From the NCBI RefSeq assembly GCF_937888285.1, contig NZ_CALART010000072.1, forward strand, positions 1 through 7,604: 7,604 bases of DNA. Direction: 5' to 3'. This DNA is from an uncultured Aquimonas sp. (GTDB lineage: Bacteria > Pseudomonadota > Gammaproteobacteria > Xanthomonadales > Xanthomonadaceae). Position numbers and translations under genes: made by a program. Positions 1 through 7,118 of the stretch are shown here, one piece after another. How positions within the stretch are numbered: position 1 is the stretch's first letter; the number at the start of each line of letters is the position of its first letter. The notes beneath the pieces are model-generated. The model did no database searches. It worked only from the letters and a program-made list of their open reading frames with translations, and was not told the DNA's origin.

Positions 1-323
1 CGCGCAGGCCGAACGCCCGCGCAAGGATGCGCGGGCCGGGGGTCGGAACCCCTCGCGTGAGCGCCACGGATGGCAGCGAGAGGCTGGATTCAAGGTGAGC
101 GCGAGCCACTGGCTCGCGCAGGCCGAACGCCCGCGCAAGGATGCGCGGGCCGGGGGTCGGAACCCCTCGCGTGAGCGCCACGGATGGCAGCGAGAGGCTG
201 GATTCAAGGTGAGCGCGAGCCACTGGCTCGCGCAGGCCGAACGCCCGCGCAAGGATGCGCGGGCCGGGGGTCGGAACCCCTCGGCTGGGCGCCACGGATG
301 GCAGCGACACGCACGATTCAAGG
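1..323. repeat. 114-bp tandem repeat array, hairpin-rich (left end outside window)
   Basis: Bases 1-114 and 115-228 are identical. A third unit, 229-323, matches with seven substitutions (284, 285, 288, 308, 310, 313, 314) and then diverges. Each full unit can form three hairpins. The first has an 8-bp stem, GCCCGCGC / GCGCGGGC, around AAGGAT (15-36, 129-150, 243-264). The second is GGGGT-CGGA-ACCCC (39-52, 153-166, 267-280). The third has a 9-bp stem, GCGCGAGCC / GGCTCGCGC, around ACT (99-119, 213-233). The structure resembles REP/BIME-type intergenic elements, but I do not recognise the family. The period is 38 codons, so a reading frame stays in phase across units. The array continues left of the window, so its copy number is unknown. 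Identity of the first two units suggests recent duplication or ongoing homogenisation. Confidence 0.93.
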
Positions 324-493
324 CGCGCTCGGTTCGGCCGCGCGCGAAGCAAGAGGGGGCGCTCCCGGGCGCTCGCTTGCGATGGTTTCGGTAGCAAACA
401 AGCCGCGCCGCGCACCCGCTCCACCGCGCAGGCTGCAGCCCAAGGCCGCAGGGCAACCCGCAGTGCCGCACGCATAAGCAATGGAAACGAGCC
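324..493. other. Non-coding stretch between repeat array and nuoL
   Basis: These 170 bp follow the decayed third repeat unit. I see no protein with recognisable character and no convincing -35/-10 pair. The stretch is GC-rich, with a GGCGCT direct repeat around 356-370. With the array it makes at least 493 bp of apparently gene-free DNA before nuoL, much more than usual inside a nuo operon. An ATG at 481 opens a seven-codon reading frame (METSRDI, stop at 502-504) that overlaps the nuoL start out of frame; this may be chance. Confidence 0.5.
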
Positions 494-2551
494 GTGATAT
501 CTGAAAACGTACTCCTGCTGATCGCGCTCGCGCCCCTCTTCGGCGCCATCGTCGCTGGCCTGTTCGGCAGGCAGATCGGTCGCGCCGGCGCGCACTGGGT
601 GACCATCCTCGGCGTGGCGGTGTCCTGCGCGCTGTCGGTGCAGGTGCTCTACCAGCTGGTCTGGGGTGGGGCACCGGTGTTCAACCAGAACATCTACACC
701 TGGTTCGAGATCGGCGAGTACTCGGCCCACGTCGGGTTTCTGGTCGACCGCCTCACCGCGATGATGATGGTGGTGGTCACCTTCGTGTCCCTGCTGGTGC
801 ACATCTATACTATCGGCTACATGGAAGAAGACCCGGGCTACCAGCGCTTCTTCGCCTACATCAGCCTGTTCACCTTCTCGATGCTCATGCTGGTCATGAG
901 CAACAACTTCCTGCAGCTGTTCTTCGGCTGGGAAGCGGTGGGCCTGGTGTCCTATCTGCTGATCGGTTTCTGGTTCAAGAAGCCGACGGCGGTGTTCGCC
1001 AACATGAAGGCCTTCCTGGTCAATCGAGTCGGCGACTTCGGCTTCCTGCTGGGCATCGCCGGCGTGCTGTACTGGCTGGGCACGCTGGACTACCAGACCG
1101 CCTTCAACAACGCGCCGCAGCTGGCTGGCCTCACCGTCGAGATCTGGCCGGGTGCGCAGTGGGCGGTGCCGACCTTCATCTGCATCTGCCTGTTCATCGG
1201 CGCCATGGGCAAGTCGGCGCAGGTGCCGCTGCACGTCTGGCTGCCGGACTCGATGGAAGGCCCGACTCCGATCTCGGCCCTGATCCACGCCGCGACCATG
1301 GTCACCGCCGGCATCTTCATGGTGGCGCGCATGTCGCCGCTGTTCGAGATGAGCGAGACCGCGCTGGCCTTCGTGCTGTTCATCGGCGCCACCACCGCGC
1401 TCTTCACCGGCCTGATCGGCGTGGTGCAGAACGACATCAAGCGCGTGGTCGCCTACTCGACCCTGTCGCAGCTGGGCTACATGACCGTGGCGCTGGGCGT
1501 GTCGGCCTATGCCGGCGCGGTCTTCCACCTGATGACCCACGCCTTCTTCAAGGCCCTGCTGTTCCTCGCCGCGGGCTCGGTGATCATCGGCATGCACCAT
1601 GAGCAGGACATGCGCCGCATGGGCGGCCTGCGCAAGTACATGCCAATCACCTGGATCACCAGCCTGATCGGAACCCTGGCACTCGTCGGCACGCCCTTCC
1701 TGTCGGGCTACTACTCGAAGGACACCATCATCGAAGCCGCCGGCGTCGCCGCGGGGCAGGGCGGTTGGGTGCAGCACTACGCCTACTGGGCGGTGATGCT
1801 GGGCGTGTTCATCACCAGCTTCTACAGCTTCCGACTGCTGTATCTCACCTTCCACGGCCCCGAGCGCTTCCGCGATGCGCATGCGCACGACGATCATCAC
1901 CACGATGCGCACCACGATGACCACGGTCATGGCCACGGTGCGCACGAGCCGCACGAGTCGCCGTGGGTCGTGACCCTGCCGCTGATCCTGCTGGCGATTC
2001 CCTCGATCGCGATCGGTTTCCTCACCGTCGGCCCGATGGTGTTCGGCGACTACTTCGCCGGCGCGATCACCGTGCTGCCCGAGCACGACAGCCTGGCTGG
2101 TGTCGCCGCCAAGCTGTGGCATGACGCCCACGGCTGGGTCTCGGCGGCCGTCGGTTTCGGCCTGCACTTCTACGCCTCGCCGGCGTTCTGGCTGGCTTTT
2201 GCGGGCTTCGCCGCGGCCACCTACCTCTACCTGTTCAATCCGGATCTGGCCGCGCGGATGCGCAAGAGCTTTGCCCTGCCGGTGCGGGTGCTGGAGAACA
2301 AGTACGGCTTCGACGACTTCAACCAGGCGGTGTTCGCCGGCGGCAGCCTGAAGCTGGGACGTCTGTTCTGGAAGGCCGGCGACACGGCGGTCATCGACGG
2401 CGTGGCGGTGAACGGCTCGGCAGCACTGGTGGACCGCATCGCCGCGGTGGTGCGCAACGTCCAGTCCGGCCTGATGTACCACTACGCCTTCGCCATGATT
2501 CTGGGCCTGATCGCGCTGCTCGGCGCGCTGATCTGGTCACTGCGCGTGTAA
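494..2551 (+). CDS. nuoL: NADH-quinone oxidoreductase subunit L (NuoL)
   Basis: NuoL is the distal antiporter-like membrane subunit of respiratory complex I. It pumps protons and carries the long lateral helix that braces the membrane arm. The 685-residue product begins with a typical NuoL N-terminus (LLLIALAPLFGAIVAGLFGR). It keeps the channel residues expected from E. coli: Glu147 in WEAVGLVSY (equivalent to E144), Lys240 in MGKSAQVPLHVWLPD (K229), Lys353 in HAFFKALLF (K342) and Lys409 in YSKD (K399). The C-terminal part around YGFDDFNQAVFAGG fits the lateral-helix region, and a final hydrophobic segment follows. It is longer than the 613-residue E. coli protein. Part of the difference is a His-rich hydrophilic loop at about residues 461-491, with 12 His in 31 residues. 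I chose the GTG at 494 because the family N-terminus starts there and GGAAA at 483-487 is a weak ribosome site. nuoM follows 34 bp downstream. No truncation is seen. Confidence 0.98.
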   Translation: MISENVLLLIALAPLFGAIVAGLFGRQIGRAGAHWVTILGVAVSCALSVQVLYQLVWGGAPVFNQNIYTWFEIGEYSAHVGFLVDRLTAMMMVVVTFVSLLVHIYTIGYMEEDPGYQRFFAYISLFTFSMLMLVMSNNFLQLFFGWEAVGLVSYLLIGFWFKKPTAVFANMKAFLVNRVGDFGFLLGIAGVLYWLGTLDYQTAFNNAPQLAGLTVEIWPGAQWAVPTFICICLFIGAMGKSAQVPLHVWLPDSMEGPTPISALIHAATMVTAGIFMVARMSPLFEMSETALAFVLFIGATTALFTGLIGVVQNDIKRVVAYSTLSQLGYMTVALGVSAYAGAVFHLMTHAFFKALLFLAAGSVIIGMHHEQDMRRMGGLRKYMPITWITSLIGTLALVGTPFLSGYYSKDTIIEAAGVAAGQGGWVQHYAYWAVMLGVFITSFYSFRLLYLTFHGPERFRDAHAHDDHHHDAHHDDHGHGHGAHEPHESPWVVTLPLILLAIPSIAIGFLTVGPMVFGDYFAGAITVLPEHDSLAGVAAKLWHDAHGWVSAAVGFGLHFYASPAFWLAFAGFAAATYLYLFNPDLAARMRKSFALPVRVLENKYGFDDFNQAVFAGGSLKLGRLFWKAGDTAVIDGVAVNGSAALVDRIAAVVRNVQSGLMYHYAFAMILGLIALLGALIWSLRV
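1874..1966 (+). other. His-rich loop of NuoL (codons 461-491)
   Basis: This segment encodes about 31 residues dominated by His, Asp and Gly (for example DDHHHDAHHDDHGHGHG), with 12 His. It lies between transmembrane segments, after FRLLYLTFHGPERF and before ESPWVVTLPLILL. His-rich loops here are known in NuoL of other beta- and gammaproteobacteria. Metal binding is possible from composition, but no function is shown by the sequence. Confidence 0.85.
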
Positions 2552-2570
2552 CGCGCGGCATACGGATTAC

Positions 2571-2575
2571 AAGGA
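2571..2575 (+). promoter_or_regulatory. Ribosome binding site of nuoM
   Basis: AAGGA lies 10 bases before the ATG at 2586, in an A-rich patch that stands out from the GC-rich surroundings. It supports the 2586 start and separate initiation of nuoM after the nuoL stop at 2549-2551. Confidence 0.7.
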
Positions 2576-2585
2576 AAAAACGCCG

Positions 2586-4097
2586 ATGCCCTCGACCCTT
2601 CCCCTGCTCAGCCTGCTGATCTGGTTGCCCATCCTGGGCGGCTTCGCAGCGCTTGCCTTTGGCTCCGAACGCGCCAACCAGGTGCGCTGGTTCGCCCTGC
2701 TGGTGACACTCGCTACCTTCGTCCTCAGCATTCCGCTGTACACCGGCTTCGACGCCAGCTCGGCGGCGATGCAGTTCGTCGAGAAGCACGTCTGGATCGA
2801 GGCCTTCAAGATCCACTATCACCTCGGCGTCGATGGCATCGCCCTCGCCCTGGTGCTGCTGACCACCTTCACCAGCGTGCTGGTGCTGATCGGCGCCTGG
2901 ACTTCGGTGGACGAGCGCGTGCACCAGTACATGGCCGCCTTCATGATCCTCGAAGGCCTGATGATCGGCGTGTTCTGCGCGCTCGACGCCGTGCTGTTCT
3001 ACGTGTTCTTCGAGGGCATGCTGATCCCGATGTTCATCATCATCGGCGTCTGGGGCGGCTACCGCCGCATCTACGCCTCGATGAAGTTCTTCCTGTACAC
3101 CTTCCTCGGCTCGATCTTCATGCTGGTCGGGCTGGTCTACCTGTACCTGAAGGGCGGCAGCTTCGCTCTCGCCGACCTGTACGCGCTGCCGCTGACCGCC
3201 ACCGAACAGATGTGGCTGTTCTTCGCCTTCTTCGCGGCGTTTGCGGTGAAGATTCCGATGTTCCCGGTGCACACCTGGCTGCCCGACGCCCACGTCGAGG
3301 CGCCGACCGCGGGTTCGGTGGTGCTGGCCGCGATCATGCTGAAGATCGGCGGCTACGGCTTCCTGCGATTCACCCTGCCGATCGTACCGGACGCCGGCCA
3401 CGACTACGCCTGGCTGATGATCACCCTGAGCCTGATCGCCGTGGTCTACGTCGGCCTCGTCGCGCTGGTGCAGGAGGACATGAAGAAGCTGATCGCCTAT
3501 TCCTCGATCAGCCACATGGGCTTCGTCACCCTGGGCATCTTCATCGCCTTCGCGCTGGTGCGCGGTGGCCGCACTGACGGCGCCGAGCTCGGCCTGCAGG
3601 GCGCGATGGTGCAGATGATCAGCCACGGCTTCATCTCGGGCGCGATGTTCAGCTGCGTGGGCGTGGTCTACGACCGCATGCACACCCGCATGATCAAGGA
3701 CTACGGCGGTGTGGCCAATGTCATGCCGATGTTCGCGGCGTTCTTCGTGCTGTTCGCCATGGCCAACAGTGGCCTGCCAGGTACCTCCGGCTTCGTCGGC
3801 GAGTTCATGGTGATCCTGGCGGCCTTCCAGCAGAGCCCGTGGATCGGCGCGATCGCAGCACTCACCCTGATCATCGGTGCGGCCTACACCCTGTGGATGG
3901 TCAAGCGCGTGATGTACGGCGAAGTGGCCAATGCCAATGTCGCCGCGCTCAAGGATCTGCGCGGGCACGAGTTCCTCGTGCTGGCCCTGTTCGCCGCCGC
4001 TGTCCTGTACTTCGGCATCCATCCCAAGCCGTTGACCGACCTGATGGACGCCTCCATCGCCCAACTCGCGGCCCAGCTTGCCGCCAGCAAGCTGTAA
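2586..4097 (+). CDS. nuoM: NADH-quinone oxidoreductase subunit M (NuoM)
   Basis: NuoM is the middle antiporter-like subunit of the complex I membrane arm. It sits between NuoN and NuoL and forms one proton channel. The 503-residue product is close to the usual length (about 500). Expected functional residues are present: Glu143 in FFEGMLIPMF (E. coli E144), Lys222 in FAVKIPMFPVHTWLPDAHVEAP (K234), Lys253 in IMLKIGGYGFLRF (K265) and Glu406 in GFVGEFMV (E407 of the last half-channel). The motif LIAYSSISHMGFV is typical of the antiporter fold shared with Mrp subunits. The protein is hydrophobic throughout, consistent with the 14 helices of the family; I did not map each one. It lies 34 bp after nuoL and 15 bp before nuoN, so the three are co-transcribed and made together as parts of one complex. 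Codon use matches its neighbours and nothing is missing. Confidence 0.98.
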   Translation: MPSTLPLLSLLIWLPILGGFAALAFGSERANQVRWFALLVTLATFVLSIPLYTGFDASSAAMQFVEKHVWIEAFKIHYHLGVDGIALALVLLTTFTSVLVLIGAWTSVDERVHQYMAAFMILEGLMIGVFCALDAVLFYVFFEGMLIPMFIIIGVWGGYRRIYASMKFFLYTFLGSIFMLVGLVYLYLKGGSFALADLYALPLTATEQMWLFFAFFAAFAVKIPMFPVHTWLPDAHVEAPTAGSVVLAAIMLKIGGYGFLRFTLPIVPDAGHDYAWLMITLSLIAVVYVGLVALVQEDMKKLIAYSSISHMGFVTLGIFIAFALVRGGRTDGAELGLQGAMVQMISHGFISGAMFSCVGVVYDRMHTRMIKDYGGVANVMPMFAAFFVLFAMANSGLPGTSGFVGEFMVILAAFQQSPWIGAIAALTLIIGAAYTLWMVKRVMYGEVANANVAALKDLRGHEFLVLALFAAAVLYFGIHPKPLTDLMDASIAQLAAQLAASKL

Positions 4098-4099
4098 GC

Positions 4100-4104
4100 G
4101 AGGA
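4100..4104 (+). promoter_or_regulatory. Ribosome binding site of nuoN
   Basis: GAGGA lies 8 bases before the ATG at 4113, inside the 15-bp gap after the nuoM stop at 4095-4097. It supports the 4113 start. Confidence 0.7.
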
Positions 4105-4112
4105 CGACGACC

Positions 4113-5555
4113 ATGATCACTGCCTCCGACTTCATTCCGCTCACTCCCGAGCTGTTCCTGCTCGGCGCCGCCTGCGTGCTGCTGCTGGTGGATCTCTTCA
4201 TCAGCGATGCGCGCCGCGGCCTGACCCACTTCCTCGGCCTGCTGACCCTGCTCGCCACGGCAGCGCTGGTGCTGCGCGACGGCATCGCGGGTGAGGCGGT
4301 TACCGCGTTCGGCGGCATGTTCATCCGCGACGGCGTGGCCGACGTGCTGAAGGTGTTCATGCTGATCGTGACCGGCGCGGCCTTCGTCTACGCCAAGCCC
4401 TACCTGCAGGACCGTGGCCTGTTCAAGGGCGAGTTCTACGTGCTTTGCCTGTTTGCAGTGCTCGGCATGATGGTGCTGGTTTCGGCCGGCAACCTGCTCA
4501 GCCTGTACATGGGCCTGGAGCTGCTGGCGCTGTCGTCCTACGCACTGGTCGCCATCGACCGCGACAACAAGCTCGCCACCGAAGCGGCGATGAAGTACTT
4601 CGTTCTCGGTTCACTGGCCTCGGGCATGCTGCTCTACGGTATGTCGATGCTGTATGGCGCGACCGGCAGCCTCGACATCGCCACGATCCAGGCGGCGCTC
4701 GGCAGCGTCGGCGACAACCGCGGCATCCTGCTGCTGGGCGTCGTCTTCCTGGTGGTCGGTATCGCCTTCAAGTTCGGCGCCGCGCCCTTCCACATGTGGT
4801 TGCCCGATGTCTACCAGGGCGCGCCCACTGCGGTCACCGCCTTCATCGGTTCGGCGCCCAAGCTGGCTGCCTTCGGCATGGCCTACCGGCTGCTTGAAGG
4901 TGCGGTCGGTGACGTCAGCGAGTGGCGCCACATGCTGGCCTGGCTGGCGGTGCTGTCGCTCGCCGTGGGCAATGTCGTTGCGATTGCGCAGACCAACCTG
5001 AAGCGCATGCTGGCCTACTCGACCATCTCACACGTCGGCTTCCTGTTCCTCGGTCTTGCCGCCGGCACCGAGCAGGGCTACGCCGCGGCGATGTTCTATG
5101 CGATCTGCTACGCGATCATGTCGGTCGGCGCCTTCGCCTCGATCATGCTGCTGGCGCGAAAAGGCTTCGAGGCCGAAGAGATCAGCGACTTCCGCGGCCT
5201 GAACCAGCGCCACCCCTGGTTCGCCTTCCTGATCCTGCTGCTGATGGGCTCACTGGCCGGCTTCCCGCCGCTGTTCGGCTTCTGGGCCAAGCTGACCGTG
5301 CTCGAAGCCGCCGTCGGCGCCGACATGCTCTGGCTGGCCCTGGTCGCGGTGGTGTTCGCGGTCATCGGCGCCTTCTACTACCTGCGCGTGATTCGCACCA
5401 TGTACTTCGATGCGCCGGAAGACAGCAACAACCAGCCGCTCAATCCTGACCCGCAGCTGCGCTGGCTGCTGACCGTGAACGGCCTGGCCATGCTGGTGCT
5501 GGGCATCTTCTGGAGCCCCATCATGCAGTGGTGCCTGCGCGCAACGGGGGCTTGA
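4113..5555 (+). CDS. nuoN: NADH-quinone oxidoreductase subunit N (NuoN)
   Basis: NuoN is the antiporter-like subunit nearest the NuoA/H/J/K part of complex I and carries one of the proton channels. The 480-residue product has the usual length (E. coli 485). Residues matching the E. coli channel are visible: Glu136 in GLELLALSSYALVA (E133), Lys161 in AAMKYFVLGSLASG (K158), Lys220 in IAFKFGAAPFHMWLPDVYQGAPT (K217), His227 (H224), Lys250 in SAPKLAAFG (K247) and Lys393 in FGFWAKLTVL (K395). The motif LKRMLAYSTISHVGFLFLG is typical of the family. The protein is hydrophobic, ending in a membrane helix (LAMLVLGIFWSPIM). It is the last gene of the operon, as is usual for nuo, and a palindromic terminator candidate follows the stop by 34 bp. 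No defect is visible. Confidence 0.98.
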   Translation: MITASDFIPLTPELFLLGAACVLLLVDLFISDARRGLTHFLGLLTLLATAALVLRDGIAGEAVTAFGGMFIRDGVADVLKVFMLIVTGAAFVYAKPYLQDRGLFKGEFYVLCLFAVLGMMVLVSAGNLLSLYMGLELLALSSYALVAIDRDNKLATEAAMKYFVLGSLASGMLLYGMSMLYGATGSLDIATIQAALGSVGDNRGILLLGVVFLVVGIAFKFGAAPFHMWLPDVYQGAPTAVTAFIGSAPKLAAFGMAYRLLEGAVGDVSEWRHMLAWLAVLSLAVGNVVAIAQTNLKRMLAYSTISHVGFLFLGLAAGTEQGYAAAMFYAICYAIMSVGAFASIMLLARKGFEAEEISDFRGLNQRHPWFAFLILLLMGSLAGFPPLFGFWAKLTVLEAAVGADMLWLALVAVVFAVIGAFYYLRVIRTMYFDAPEDSNNQPLNPDPQLRWLLTVNGLAMLVLGIFWSPIMQWCLRATGA

Positions 5556-5570
5556 GCCAACTGCTTGCGA

Positions 5571-5591
5571 CTTGAATCCTGGCTGCATCCG
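5571..5591 (-). repeat. Short segment resembling part of the 114-bp repeat
   Basis: On the minus strand this reads CGGATGCAGCC then AGGATTCAAG. The 114-bp units at the left edge contain CGGATGGCAGC, a few bases, then GGATTCAAG (67-94). The match is short and needs a gap of several bases, so it may be chance. It could also be a worn solo copy of the same intergenic repeat family, next to the terminator palindrome. Confidence 0.3.
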
Positions 5592-5617
5592 AAGGGCGCC
5601 CGTACGGGCGCCCTTCG
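5590..5617. terminator. Perfect 28-nt palindrome, likely terminator of the nuo operon
   Basis: CGAAGGGCGCCCGT at 5590-5603 is followed directly by its exact reverse complement, so the 28 bases are fully self-complementary. In RNA the centre opens to a small loop on a very stable GC-rich stem. It begins 34 bp after the nuoN stop and is followed by GCGTTTCC, which has only three Ts. It is therefore a terminator-like hairpin with a weak U tract. Being symmetric, it could also act on transcripts arriving from the convergent minus-strand genes. Confidence 0.7.
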
Positions 5618-6111
5618 CGTTTCCGGGACTGAATGCGAGGCGCTTGCCGGCGCCGCCAAATCCAGTTGGCTGTCTGCCCGTTGCGCAAGCCCTGCATTTC
5701 GACCTGATGCGGCAGCCGAGGTGCGCTCGACGACCAATCCACCGAAGCTAACCCCGCCCACCCTCAGCATGCCTTGAAGCTCAATGGCGGATGCGGCTTT
5801 GGCCTCGGCTTGTCCATTGTCTTCGACCGTCTGTACGTGCTGCGCTGCTCACCGGTGCACGGCGGTGCGATCTGGAGCACAGCGGCGTCAATCGGCCCCA
5901 GGTCGAGGATGGGGTGCGACTGCTGGAGAGCCTGCTCCCAACCATGCTCGACCTGATGATCGAGAACCCAGGCCTCGGCCTGGGCTCAATCGCGTTCCCG
6001 GTCGTCAAAGCCTGACCACGATCGAACTCCAGCGGCAGCCGACTCGACTCCTTTCGAGTGGTGGCTCAAGCGGGAGCCGCGGCACCCCCTCGGGCTGGCG
6101 TCGTGCTTCGC
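5618..6111. other. Convergent intergenic region without a convincing gene
   Basis: These 494 bp separate the ends of the two converging gene groups. Short open frames exist on both strands, for example 5791-6015 on the plus strand, whose translation ends LMIENPGLGLGSIAFPVVKA. None has a clear ribosome site or a sequence I recognise, and they overlap in different frames, as expected by chance in GC-rich DNA. The stretch could be a decayed gene; I cannot name one. A strong hairpin lies at 5967-5984. Confidence 0.5.
5967..5984. terminator. Hairpin, possible terminator of the minus-strand genes
   Basis: CCCAGGCC and GGCCTGGG are separated by only TC, giving a 7-bp GC-rich stem with a four-base loop. 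It lies 128 bp beyond the stop of the last minus-strand gene. The minus-strand sequence after it (TTCTCG) has no real U tract, so its role as terminator is uncertain. Weaker inverted repeats at 6042-6059 and 6061-6080 lie closer to the gene. Confidence 0.3.
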
Positions 6112-6723
6112 TCAGTCGCGGGGGAGTTTCAGGCGATTGCGCTTCAGGCGCTCCTGCAGCGTCGCGAAGGGGGCGGGTGACTCCTCGGCGCCACGTAAGG
6201 ACTGCGCATCAATCAGGTCGTCGCGATGCGGCGCTGTCAGGCCGGGGTGCAGGGCAACTTGGGAGCCGTGGGTGCCGCCGAAGAACAGCAGCCAACGTGC
6301 GTTCGAGAGCACCTCATCCACCCACAGCGCGAACGGCGCGAACAGCTCCCGCTCGATCAGGGTCTGTGGCGACTCGCAGGGTTCCAGGGGCAGCGCTTGT
6401 GGATCGAGATCGCCGCGGGCGAGATCCACCCAGCGGTCGTTGATCCGAACCGGATGCAGGCTGCTCCAGTAGGGAAGCCCCCACACTCGTCCAGCCCGAC
6501 GAGTGCGCACGAACAGCTCAATGTTCCAGCCGGATTCCAGCGTCTCGCGCAGGCACAGCTCAAGGTCTGGGTTCAGGTCTTCGAACTCCCAAGTCCAGGC
6601 ATCGAGCAGCTCCGAGACCTTGACCGGAAAGGGCGCAACCAGGAGCGGCGCTGGGCGACGCCCCATCCAGGTCTCGAACAGCGCGCCCGCGATCGGTCGG
6701 CTTGGCAGAGCGTGCGAACTCAT
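6112..6723 (-). CDS. Uncharacterised 203-residue protein
   Basis: I do not recognise the family. The product is 203 residues, soluble by composition, with no signal peptide or membrane segment. It is rich in Trp, Leu and acidic residues, with a compact middle part (DAWTWEFEDLNPDLEL, residues about 41-56). A hydrophobic patch, NARWLLFFGGTHGSQVALHPG, comes later, and the C-terminal tail is basic (LKRNRLKLPRD). The ATG at 6723 overlaps the stop of the upstream lipoprotein gene as ATGA. It is preceded by a strong ribosome site, GGAGGTG, 5 bases upstream, which decides this start over a longer in-frame one at 6849. Tight coupling suggests it works with the lipoprotein and the AAA+ ATPase. A cytoplasmic partner or substrate of the ATPase is one guess; there is no direct evidence for it. 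Confidence 0.8.
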   Translation of the reverse strand: MSSHALPSRPIAGALFETWMGRRPAPLLVAPFPVKVSELLDAWTWEFEDLNPDLELCLRETLESGWNIELFVRTRRAGRVWGLPYWSSLHPVRINDRWVDLARGDLDPQALPLEPCESPQTLIERELFAPFALWVDEVLSNARWLLFFGGTHGSQVALHPGLTAPHRDDLIDAQSLRGAEESPAPFATLQERLKRNRLKLPRD

Positions 6724-7118
6724 TGGTGCACCTCCACCCAGATCTCTCCGCGATCGTTGAAGCTCAGGCGGTAGGTCATCGGAATCCGCTGTTCGGGAAT
6801 GGCGCCCTGCCAGTTTGCACTGCGATCCTCCTCGCGAAGCCGCATCCAAAGGCTGCCAGCGCAGCGAACCTCCTCGCCGGAGGCAGCACGACTCAGCGTG
6901 CGGGCGTCGACGACATCAATGTCCAAGGTCTCGCGGATGAGGCGGGGAAGCTCCGGCATGCTGGCCGCCTCGCGGATCAGCGAGTCGATGCTGATCTGCC
7001 GGGCGGTTTGCACAATCTCTGGATCCGCGCAGTCGGGCAGGGCGGCCGGCATGCATCCGGTCAGGCTGAGCACGAACGCGCACGGGGCACAGGCCCGAAG
7101 GAAGAGGTGCAGGTTCAT
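6720..7118 (-). CDS. Small predicted lipoprotein of unknown function
   Basis: The 132-residue product starts with a short hydrophobic signal and a lipobox, L19-T20-G21-C22. The mature protein would begin at Cys22 and be anchored by lipid, in the outer or inner membrane facing the periplasm. The remaining ~110 residues contain two further cysteines (in PDCADP and VRCAGS) that could pair in the periplasm. They end in PMTYRLSFNDRGEIWVEVHQ. A Cys followed by a helical stretch, a C-A-G/A-x-L segment and a final strand pair with polar turns recalls small periplasmic domains of other hypothetical proteins, but I cannot name one. The ATG at 7118 overlaps the ATPase stop as ATGA, with AAGGTGG four bases upstream. 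Its own stop overlaps the next gene in the same way, so translation of the three genes is coupled. Confidence 0.85.
   Translation of the reverse strand: MNLHLFLRACAPCAFVLSLTGCMPAALPDCADPEIVQTARQISIDSLIREAASMPELPRLIRETLDIDVVDARTLSRAASGEEVRCAGSLWMRLREEDRSANWQGAIPEQRIPMTYRLSFNDRGEIWVEVHQ
6729..6735 (-). promoter_or_regulatory. Ribosome binding site of the 203-residue protein
   Basis: On the minus strand GGAGGTG lies five bases before the ATG at 6723, inside the end of the lipoprotein gene. It favours the 203-residue product over a longer frame that would start at 6849 and overlap the lipoprotein gene by about 130 bp. Confidence 0.65.

Noticed and set aside
1..323. Array as a CRISPR
   Set aside because: The 114-bp units are identical head to tail and have no unique spacers between short repeats.
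184..477. Open frames inside the repeat array as small proteins
   Set aside because: Several frames are open at once, rich in Arg, Ala and Gly, with no ribosome site. This is the expected outcome of translating a GC-rich hairpin repeat.
2391..4229. 612-residue open frame on the minus strand opposite nuoM
   Set aside because: It is His/Glu/Gln/Asp-rich in the way antisense frames of GC-rich hydrophobic membrane genes are. It has no recognisable domain and lies wholly opposite nuoL, nuoM and nuoN coding sequence.
5784..6443. 219-residue plus-strand frame across the convergent gap
   Set aside because: It is low-complexity (Arg, Ser, Gly), overlaps the supported minus-strand gene in its second half, and has no recognisable motif or ribosome site.
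6112..6849. Longer 245-residue version of the last minus-strand protein
   Set aside because: The first 42 codons lie inside the lipoprotein gene, while a strong ribosome site and an ATGA overlap support the start at 6723.
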